From an uncultured Muribaculum sp. (GTDB taxonomy: Bacteria > Bacteroidota > Bacteroidia > Bacteroidales > Muribaculaceae): a stretch of 20,919 bases of DNA. This document shows, piece after piece, positions 14,704 to 20,919 of this stretch (positions within the stretch are counted from its first letter, which is position 1; the number at the start of each line of letters is the position of its first letter). The stretch covers positions 1 through 20,919 of the forward strand of contig CAJTSK010000040.1 of assembly GCA_910578835.1 (NCBI GenBank), given 5' to 3'. The position numbers and the translations under genes were made by a program. The notes below the pieces were generated by a model. That model did not search any database, was not told the DNA's origin, and saw nothing but the letters and a program-made list of their open reading frames with translations.

Positions 14704-15897
14704 CTAATCCAATGCTTTGTATTTGTTAAGGGTTGCAAGTGTCTGATGGTAACGATACTGTACATCAAGGTAGTCACGCTCAGCCTGCATGTAGTAGTCC
14801 ATCTCGCCGAGATAGTCAAGGAGTGATATCTGACCTCCTTCGAGCGACTTTTTCAGCAATTCCACCGAATTGTCATTTTTCAATGCGGCTTCATATGCTG
14901 TCATCTGTCGATAGAGGGCGACTGCTTTCTCGCGGTCTGACTTTACGGCAGCGCGACGCTGGATAGCCACTGTCATCTCGTCATACTCAAGTGAACGGCT
15001 CAGCGCTTTTGCTGCACGCACCTTATTATGAGTGGAGAATACCGGCAATGTCACGCCTACAATCATGCCGTTAAATACATCACCATCCTCCCAGCTATGG
15101 TGATAGCCAAGCGTGAATCCGGGGAAGCGCATGAGGCGTTCAGCCTTTACTCGCTGGGTCTGCGATTGCATCATCAGAGAGCTGTACTTCACGGCAGGGT
15201 CATATTCCTCAAGAATCTTTTCATATTCGTCGGCAGGTAATATCACATCGTCAGGATAGCCCTCAAGAGTAGCGATTATATCATCACAATTCTGTCCGCC
15301 GTTTTGCGCCTCAAGGGTTGATTTAAGCAGTGAAAACTCCGACTCCAAAGATGCCATGGTATCGTCAAGCCTGATTTTTTCAATCTTTAGCTTGCGAAGG
15401 TCAAGTATAGTCAGCTCACCATTGTGTACACCAGTGGTGTATTTCTCAATCATCTTATCCATCGTGGCAAGACGGTCGCCGACCACTTTCATGTTTTTCT
15501 TGACATTTACAATGTCAATCATGGTCTGCTTTATTTCCAGACGTTTGTCAAGATAGTTGCTTTGATTGAGATAGGTCATCGCCTCCGATGCGATTTTGTT
15601 GGCTTTTCCTCGTGCGGCATACGCTCCGGGCCAGTCAAAGCCTTGTGTGACGTTGACATCAAACTTGTCGCCGACCTCGTGGCGTCCCCACTGATATTCA
15701 AGTTCCACCTCCGGATCGGGGAGATTGTTTTCACTTTTAAGAGTGAGTAGCTCGCTACGTGCTGCAGCAACTGACGACATCAATTCGGTATTATTGCTCA
15801 CGACTTTATTAAGCAACGTGTCAAAATTTTGTGCTGAAGCACCAAAAGTGAATGCGCTCAGTGAGACAAACAGGATGCTTGTACTTGATTTTAGCAT
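14704..15897 (-). CDS. outer-membrane efflux factor (TolC / CzcC-like)
   Basis: This 397-residue protein has a signal peptide (about 1-23, ending GASAQ) and two related alpha-helical/beta halves of the OEP type. The first half has DPEVELEYQWG and FDWPGAYAARGKANK, with the usual strand followed by a long helix; the second half has FPGFTLGYHHSWEDGDVFNGMIVGVTLPVFSTHNKVRAAKA, the conserved second-half strand and helix start. It is on the short side for the family, like CzcC proteins. It forms the trimeric exit duct of a tripartite pump. It follows the RND gene by 33 bases, and a TAACTTTG box overlapping that gene's stop may give it an extra promoter. Confidence 0.9.
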   Translation of the reverse strand: MLKSSTSILFVSLSAFTFGASAQNFDTLLNKVVSNNTELMSSVAAARSELLTLKSENNLPDPEVELEYQWGRHEVGDKFDVNVTQGFDWPGAYAARGKANKIASEAMTYLNQSNYLDKRLEIKQTMIDIVNVKKNMKVVGDRLATMDKMIEKYTTGVHNGELTILDLRKLKIEKIRLDDTMASLESEFSLLKSTLEAQNGGQNCDDIIATLEGYPDDVILPADEYEKILEEYDPAVKYSSLMMQSQTQRVKAERLMRFPGFTLGYHHSWEDGDVFNGMIVGVTLPVFSTHNKVRAAKALSRSLEYDEMTVAIQRRAAVKSDREKAVALYRQMTAYEAALKNDNSVELLKKSLEGGQISLLDYLGEMDYYMQAERDYLDVQYRYHQTLATLNKYKALD

Positions 15898-15925
15898 GAG
15901 ATATTTCAGTTATGAGTTCAACTTA

Positions 15926-15933
15926 CAAAGTTA
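15926..15933 (-). promoter_or_regulatory. possible internal promoter -7 box before the outer-membrane factor gene
   Basis: TAACTTTG (15933-15926) matches TAnnTTTG and its first three bases are the stop codon of the RND gene. It lies 28 bases before the downstream start codon. The expected -33 position reads ATTT, so support is weak and a chance match is possible. Confidence 0.28.
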
Positions 15934-18900
15934 CGCTTTTTTCTTATTTGTTAAATAATATAACACGGGGGTAACAAATATGTTTAAAAGTGTAGAGGTT
16001 ATAAGCCCACCCAATATCACAATTGCCATAGGAGATTGTATCTCATTTCCCGGCTCTGTCCCGCGGAAGGCGAGCGGTATAAGTGCAAGTGCTGAAGTGA
16101 GTGCAGTCATCATGATAGGAAGCAGCCTGTCGACCGAACCAATCTTGATGCGCTCAACCAAACCTACATGTTGCCCGGCAAGGTGATTATAACGCGAAAT
16201 GAGAAGCATGCCGTTGCGTGTTGTTATACCAAGCAACGAGATAAATCCTATTATCGCGGGTATGTTCATCTCGCCCGAAGTAAGCCGCAATATTACTATG
16301 CCGCCTATCATGGCAAGAGGCATGTTGACAAGTATGATAAATGTCTGCTTCATATTGTGAAACTCCGAGTATAGAAGCATGATTATGATAATCAAGGCAC
16401 CGATAGAGGTGAGCGCGAGGGTGCGCGATGCCTCTGCCTCGCTTTCAAACTGTCCCGAATAGTTGATATAATAGCCATCGGGGAGCTGAATGTTTTCCTC
16501 TATCTCATGTTGAATTTCATTTACGGCACTTCTTAAATCCCGGTCATCAACATTTGCCGAGACGACGATGCGTCGGCTTACATTCTCGCGGTTGATTGTA
16601 TTAGGTCCGGTAGTGGACACAATCTCGGCGACATTGTAAAGGGGTATTTTCCCGACATTGCTGTCTATCATTAATTCGGAAATTGCTGACAGAGTTTCGC
16701 GGTGAGCATTGTCTACTCTCAAAGTCACGTCATAAGGAAGACCGCCTTCATATACCTGCGAGACTGCCTTTCCTCCCAAGGCGACATTGATAAACTCGAC
16801 AAACTTATTCATCGGGATGCCGTAACGCGCCAGCATTTCCCTGCGTGGTCGTATGTCAAGCTGCGGGCGACCCACTTGTTGCTCGATATTGACATCCACG
16901 ATGCCTGGTATGTCGGCAATCTGCTTCTTTATCTGTGAACCTACTTCATAAAGCGACTGGAGGTCGTCACCAAATATCTTTATGGCAATCTGCGCCTCGG
17001 TTCCGGAGAGCATTGCGTCGATACGGTGAGAGATGGGCTGTCCTATCTCGATATTGACTCCGGGGATTTCCGATAGTTTGGCACGAAGTTCGCGCACGAC
17101 TTCCTCGCGCGACCTGCCCGACAGCTCGTAAGGCGCTTCAATCTCCGAGACATTGACGCCAAGCGAGTGTTCGTCGAGTTCGGCGCGTCCTGTTTTTCTG
17201 GCTACGGTTTTAACCTCCGGCACTGACAGGATAGCCTCTTCTGCAATTCTTCCTATATTGTCGCTCTCTTCAAGCGAGATACCCGGTAGTGCACTTACAT
17301 TGACAGTGAACGAACCTTCATTGAACGAGGGGAGGAAGCTTCGTCCCAACGTAAAGAAGAGGCCTATAGCGACAGCAAACAAGGCACATACACCTGCAAG
17401 CAGCGATTTCTTATGACGAAAAGTAATCTCAAGCCCGCGGCTGTACAGTGACTTGAGGTTACGCGCCACCCATGACTCTTTGCCGAGTTTTCCTGCGTCG
17501 TCACCTTTGAGCAGATAGCTGCACAACACCGGTGTAAGGGTAAGAGCTACGATTGTCGATGCGACAAGTGCCACGATAAACGAGATACCGAGAGGCATCA
17601 GCATCCTGCCTTCAAGTCCGCGCAGGAAAAAGAGCGGGAGGAAACTGGCTATAATTATAAGAGATGAATTGAAGATGGGCATGCGCACCTCCTTTGATGC
17701 GTCATAGACAACAGAAAGTGTTGACCGGCGCTGACCTTCGGGGAGTTGTGAGTTTTCGCGAAGACGCTTGTAGACATTTTCAACATCGACAATAGCATCG
17801 TCGACCAGCGAACCGATGGCTATGGCTATACCACCCAGACTCATGGTGTTGATGCTCAGCCCAAACAGGTGCAACACGATTATCGTCACGATGATTGACA
17901 TCGGAAGCGCGACAAGAGAAATCAACGTCGTGCGCACATTCATCAGGAAGAAAAAGAGTATGACAATGACAAACAATGCTCCTTCAAACAGCGACTGCTG
18001 AAGATTGCTGATTGAACTGTCGATAAAGTCACTCTGACGGAATATATCGGTGGATATTTTTACATCTGAGGGTATGGAGGCTTGTATCTTTTCAAGCTCG
18101 CTCTCTATGGTATGAGTCAGTTCAATCGTACCGGTGGAGGGCTGTTTCGTAATCGTAAGAAGCACTGATGGAGAGCATCTCAACGAAGCAGTACCGGTAA
18201 GGGGCTGCTTGCCGCCAATCACGATATCGGCTATATCTGACAGGAGCACTATGCCACGTTCATCGCTCCTGACCACCGAATTGCCTATCGCCTCGGTTGA
18301 TGAAGTATTGATATCCCCCTTGATAATATATTCATTTCCGTAGTCATACACGATACCGCCTGAAGCGTTATCATTGATAGCCTCTGTGGCTGCGACCACT
18401 TCATCAAGGGTGATGTCGAAATGTTTCATCTTGTCGGGATTCATCTGAATCTGGTATTCCTTGGCTTCACCTCCGAGCACCGACACCTGCGATACACCTC
18501 CAATTGAAAGAAGATGCGGGCTTATGGTGCGGTCAGCGATTGTGCGCAGCTCCATCATTGAAGTAGAGTCGGCGGTCAAACCGATTATGAGCATTTCCCC
18601 AAGTATCGACGACTGCGGGCCGATGACAGGTGTGCCGACACCGGCCGGTAGTTTTTCAGCCACTTCATTGAGACGCTCGGCAACAATCTGACGAGCCTTG
18701 TATATGTCGGTGCCCCAGTCAAACTCAATCCATACGACAGAAAAACCGGTTGCTGACGACGACCTTACACGGCGCACATCGGTAGCTCCGTTGAGAGTTG
18801 TCTCAACAGGGTAGGTAACCACTTTTTCCACTTCCTCGGGGGCGAGTCCGGGAGCTTCTGTCATCACCACTACCGTGGGAGCATTAAGGTCGGGGAAGAT

Positions 18901-19011
18901 GTCAACTTCCATTTTCAGAAGCACCGTACATCCGGCAAGCAAGAGCAACCCCGACAATATCACTATCGCTACGCGATTGGCGAGCGAGAATTTTATTATT
19001 CTGTTAAGCAT
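15931..19011 (-). CDS. heavy-metal-type RND efflux pump (CzcA/CusA-like)
   Basis: This 1026-residue inner-membrane proton antiporter has RND architecture: an N-terminal helix (about 12-33), a first porter domain starting with EVDIFPDLNAPTVVVMTEAPGL, membrane segments from about 345, a second porter domain (about 560-850) and a last helix group ending in NKKKA. The HME family hallmark in helix 4 reads AIGSLVDDAIVDVENVYKRL. Aligned with CzcA, Asp402/Asp408/Glu415 become Ala398/Asp404/Glu411, with extra acidic residues Asp405 and Asp409. The Ala is as in CusA, but the Cu-binding methionines of CusA are not obvious (NVSALPG in place of MPTTLPG), so the metal is undetermined. It starts 4 bases after the adaptor stop; the operon order is adaptor, pump, outer-membrane factor. 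Confidence 0.93.
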   Translation of the reverse strand: MLNRIIKFSLANRVAIVILSGLLLLAGCTVLLKMEVDIFPDLNAPTVVVMTEAPGLAPEEVEKVVTYPVETTLNGATDVRRVRSSSATGFSVVWIEFDWGTDIYKARQIVAERLNEVAEKLPAGVGTPVIGPQSSILGEMLIIGLTADSTSMMELRTIADRTISPHLLSIGGVSQVSVLGGEAKEYQIQMNPDKMKHFDITLDEVVAATEAINDNASGGIVYDYGNEYIIKGDINTSSTEAIGNSVVRSDERGIVLLSDIADIVIGGKQPLTGTASLRCSPSVLLTITKQPSTGTIELTHTIESELEKIQASIPSDVKISTDIFRQSDFIDSSISNLQQSLFEGALFVIVILFFFLMNVRTTLISLVALPMSIIVTIIVLHLFGLSINTMSLGGIAIAIGSLVDDAIVDVENVYKRLRENSQLPEGQRRSTLSVVYDASKEVRMPIFNSSLIIIASFLPLFFLRGLEGRMLMPLGISFIVALVASTIVALTLTPVLCSYLLKGDDAGKLGKESWVARNLKSLYSRGLEITFRHKKSLLAGVCALFAVAIGLFFTLGRSFLPSFNEGSFTVNVSALPGISLEESDNIGRIAEEAILSVPEVKTVARKTGRAELDEHSLGVNVSEIEAPYELSGRSREEVVRELRAKLSEIPGVNIEIGQPISHRIDAMLSGTEAQIAIKIFGDDLQSLYEVGSQIKKQIADIPGIVDVNIEQQVGRPQLDIRPRREMLARYGIPMNKFVEFINVALGGKAVSQVYEGGLPYDVTLRVDNAHRETLSAISELMIDSNVGKIPLYNVAEIVSTTGPNTINRENVSRRIVVSANVDDRDLRSAVNEIQHEIEENIQLPDGYYINYSGQFESEAEASRTLALTSIGALIIIIMLLYSEFHNMKQTFIILVNMPLAMIGGIVILRLTSGEMNIPAIIGFISLLGITTRNGMLLISRYNHLAGQHVGLVERIKIGSVDRLLPIMMTALTSALALIPLAFRGTEPGNEIQSPMAIVILGGLITSTLLNIFVTPVLYYLTNKKKA

Positions 19012-19015
19012 AATC

Positions 19016-20164
19016 TTAGTGATTGTGGGAGTGACCTTCCGGAACTACATTAGAGGTTTCGGCAAGTTTGACAAATATTACACCTTCGGTTACTATAGTC
19101 TCTCCTTCCTTGATACCGGAGAGCAGCTGAGCCTCCTTACCATTTGACATACCTATGGTGACATTACGTTTTTCATAGCCGTGGTCATCAAGCTTTACAT
19201 AGGCAAACAACTTGCCCTGCTGTTCGGTAAGGGCACTCACCGGAATCACCAGTACGGAGTCAGCCGACTCGCGCTGTAGATATATTTCAGCACTGCTTCC
19301 GGGCACAACGGCACCATTGTTGTCAAAAGAGAAATAGACCGGGATATAGCCTGGTTGTACCGATACATTGTCAACCGACGATGACCTCACGCCATTAAGC
19401 TCCGAGAGAGAAAACACTTCATCTGAATATGCCGGACGGAAATTTGCCGTGGTCACTCCGGAAAGCATCGAGTGGTATTTCTGAGGCACATCGGCGCGCA
19501 GCATAAGGCGGGAATTGCGAGAAACAGTTGCCACAGGTTGTCCGGCATTAACATATTCCCCTTGCTTTACAAGCAGTTCTGTAATCACGCCACTTACAGG
19601 CGTAACAAGTGAACTGCCGCCATTGCGACCTGAATGGGCGGCACGGGCTTGCTCGCACGCAGCGACTGCCGCATTATACTCTTTAGCCGACACGATTCCT
19701 TCTTCATATAGGGGAGTGATTCTATCAAGTTCTTTCTTGGCAGCCTGATATTGGAGCGATGCCAATTCATCAGCATCGCCGCCGGTAAATCCTTTTGACG
19801 TCACCACGCCGATAGATGCCCCCGTATTTAGCTTTTTGCCGGGAAGAATATCCCGGTTAAGCGACAATATGCCTGATGATTTTGCCACAATCGATGCAGC
19901 ATCGTCAGGTGCTCCGACGATGCTTCCACTCACTTTTATAGCATCAGAGAAGCTTTTTTTGCTTATCGCTGACACTTTAACACCATATTTTTCAGCGGCT
20001 TGGGGAGAAAGGATTATTTCGTCAGACTCACTTTCTTCTTTTTCGCCATGAATCTCATGGGCATGCTCTTCTTCCGCTTCGGAATGGTCATGTCCTTTAT
20101 TGTCATGACCGCAGGAAACAAATGCTAATAAGCTTATTAGCAGGAGTATATTTGTATATTTCAT
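19016..20164 (-). CDS. His-rich periplasmic adaptor lipoprotein (CzcB/CusB-like)
   Basis: This 382-residue membrane-fusion protein has a lipoprotein signal with probable lipidated Cys18 (LLAFVSC). The mature N-terminus is very rich in His and Glu (HDNKGHDHSEAEEEHAHEIHG, 20-40), and the C-terminus ends GHSHNH, so metal binding is likely. Half-lipoyl segments at about 90-122 (SGILSLNRDILPGKKLNTGASIG) and 184-214 (SLVTPVSGVITELLVKQGEYV) enclose a helical hairpin (about 128-178); beta-barrel and membrane-proximal domains follow. It links the RND pump to the outer-membrane factor and, by analogy with CusB, may hand metal to the pump. It follows the DUF6769-like gene after 71 AT-rich bases, in which TATCTTTA (20231-20224) is only a near match to a -7 box. 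Confidence 0.92.
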   Translation of the reverse strand: MKYTNILLLISLLAFVSCGHDNKGHDHSEAEEEHAHEIHGEKEESESDEIILSPQAAEKYGVKVSAISKKSFSDAIKVSGSIVGAPDDAASIVAKSSGILSLNRDILPGKKLNTGASIGVVTSKGFTGGDADELASLQYQAAKKELDRITPLYEEGIVSAKEYNAAVAACEQARAAHSGRNGGSSLVTPVSGVITELLVKQGEYVNAGQPVATVSRNSRLMLRADVPQKYHSMLSGVTTANFRPAYSDEVFSLSELNGVRSSSVDNVSVQPGYIPVYFSFDNNGAVVPGSSAEIYLQRESADSVLVIPVSALTEQQGKLFAYVKLDDHGYEKRNVTIGMSNGKEAQLLSGIKEGETIVTEGVIFVKLAETSNVVPEGHSHNH

Positions 20165-20235
20165 GTGATTTTATAATATAAATGCTATTAATGTTAACTA
20201 CTGAATTACAGATAATTAATTGTTAAAGATATAGA

Positions 20236-20679
20236 TTATAAACACATGAAAGGTGGGGCGCGGAATATTGATGAAGATTTGATTATTAATGAAAGATGTC
20301 TCAAAAAATGATATGAAACGGATACTGTTTCAACAAAGCGGTTTATAGGATATAAAACTGGCTCAAGTCTACATTGAATTGAGACAAAGGGTAATAACAA
20401 CTGGATAAGCGACTGACGTGAAACATCGGTCTGATCAAGGTGCATCGAACATTTATTATGTCCTTTGCAGTCGGGAGAGTGATTTGTAGCAGACGCAATC
20501 GTATGTTGACAATCGGTGGCACAAATAAGCCCGTCGTGAGCATCAACTACAATATCTTTTTCACCTAAGAGAGAGAAGTAAATCGTACCGTGACAATCAT
20601 GATGATGAAACTGGAGCGTGGTAGTCGCCAGAACCAACACACTCAGCAAGAGAGTCAAGATTTTGCCACAAGTCTTCAT
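20236..20679 (-). CDS. His/Cys-rich small exported protein (DUF6769-like)
   Basis: This 147-residue protein begins with a signal peptide or signal anchor (MKTCGKILTLLLSVLVLATTTL). The mature part carries potential metal ligands in clusters: HHHDCH (25-30), His48, CATDCQH (53-59), and HSPDCKGHNKCSMH (67-80). The remaining 60 residues contain a hydrophobic patch (about 90-101) and no motif I recognise. From memory it resembles the Bacteroidetes DUF6769 family, found near heavy-metal efflux genes; I could not check this. I chose the start at 20679 because the signal peptide begins there; an in-frame ATG at 20718 lies upstream of the predicted transcription start. As first gene of the efflux operon it may bind or sense metal in the periplasm; this is inference. 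Confidence 0.72.
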   Translation of the reverse strand: MKTCGKILTLLLSVLVLATTTLQFHHHDCHGTIYFSLLGEKDIVVDAHDGLICATDCQHTIASATNHSPDCKGHNKCSMHLDQTDVSRQSLIQLLLPFVSIQCRLEPVLYPINRFVETVSVSYHFLRHLSLIIKSSSIFRAPPFMCL

Positions 20680-20706
20680 CACGATGTAAAGATAATGAAT
20701 TTTGTG

Positions 20707-20714
20707 CAAAGATA
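20707..20714 (-). promoter_or_regulatory. -7 box of the metal efflux operon promoter
   Basis: TATCTTTG (20714-20707) matches TAnnTTTG and lies 27 bases before the start codon of the DUF6769-like gene, giving a leader of about 20 bases. No TTTG lies at the standard spacing; a 13-bp interrupted palindrome occupies that space instead. A regulated promoter is inferred. Confidence 0.58.
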
Positions 20715-20727
20715 ACATGCTTTACCC

Positions 20728-20740
20728 GCAACCAGGTTGC
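20728..20740. promoter_or_regulatory. candidate operator: GCAACC-A-GGTTGC palindrome
   Basis: Two perfect 6-base arms around a single central base lie 13 bases upstream of the -7 box, where RNA polymerase would contact the -33 region. This placement suits a regulator that blocks or remodels the promoter, for example a metal sensor. No such regulator gene is in the window, so the binding protein is unknown. Confidence 0.45.
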
Positions 20741-20919
20741 AAAAACACCAAAACGCCTCGAATTACCTCCAGATTCCCCTCTATAAAAACAGACCACACT
20801 TTTTCCCATAATCAATATTATGTTAAATAGTATATCGCGGAGGTGTGGAGAGTCCTTATTTTTTATTATTACTGTCCGCTAAACTTTTTTAGATTCTAAA
20901 AAATTAGGGCTGGCACCTA
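20741..20919. other. unassigned sequence at the right edge
   Basis: No credible gene is seen. A 72-codon minus-strand frame (20597-20815) overlaps the DUF6769-like gene in another frame and is rejected. The stretch has A and T runs and an almost perfect palindrome, TTTTTTAGATTCTAAAAAA (20884-20902). It may be the start of the next element or the end of an upstream gene outside the window. Confidence 0.4.

Noticed and set aside
20597..20815. 72-codon minus-strand frame at the efflux operon head
   Set aside because: It overlaps the DUF6769-like gene in a different frame, would start upstream of the predicted transcription start, and shows no family features.

Overview
The window looks like chromosomal DNA from a member of the Bacteroidales. 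The evidence is that several genes are preceded by the Bacteroidetes-type promoter (TAnnTTTG at -7, once with a perfect TTTG 19 bases upstream), that leaders are A-rich rather than Shine-Dalgarno, and that families typical of the phylum are present: a Porin_10-like putative porin, a protein with a CHU_C / type IX sorting-like C-terminus, and a DUF6769-like protein. A gut family such as Muribaculaceae would fit, but that is inference. There is no rRNA, tRNA, CRISPR array, prophage or recognisable complete insertion sequence. Most genes lie on the minus strand.

Layout from left to right. (1) 53-1907, minus: a translation operon rplY-pth-hslR (ribosomal protein L25/Ctc, peptidyl-tRNA hydrolase, S4-domain RNA-binding protein) ending in a strong intrinsic terminator. 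(2) 2008-4860, plus: an outer-membrane putative porin translationally coupled (TAATG) to a membrane-anchored solute-binding-domain protein. (3) 4853-6519, minus: pyrK-pyrD, the electron-transfer and catalytic subunits of class 1B dihydroorotate dehydrogenase; pyrD overlaps the end of the solute-binding gene tail to tail by 8 bases. (4) 6600-7188: an XRE-type regulator with a consensus promoter. (5) 7189-7835: an AT-rich gap of about 650 bases with TTTGCAAAT-type palindromes and a probable uvrA terminator. (6) 7836-13024, minus: a three-gene unit of a CHU_C-domain secreted protein, a lytic transglycosylase and uvrA. (7) 13029-14608, minus: a six-helix ion channel and Fe/Mn superoxide dismutase, each with its own terminator. 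(8) 14637-20714, minus: a metal-type RND efflux operon of a His/Cys-rich DUF6769-like protein, His-rich adaptor lipoprotein (CzcB/CusB type), RND pump (CzcA/CusA type) and outer-membrane factor (CzcC type). The last 200 bases hold no gene that can be supported.

Most genes are housekeeping or ordinary accessory genes, and all look intact. The points most worth a second look are the small His/Cys-rich protein heading the efflux operon and the palindrome in its promoter, an 11-bp perfect inverted repeat around the pyrK promoter, the repeated palindromes upstream of the XRE gene, the unusual TTVGCN filter of the channel, and the porin plus solute-binding-protein pair. No complete, clearly new multi-gene system can be asserted from the sequence alone.
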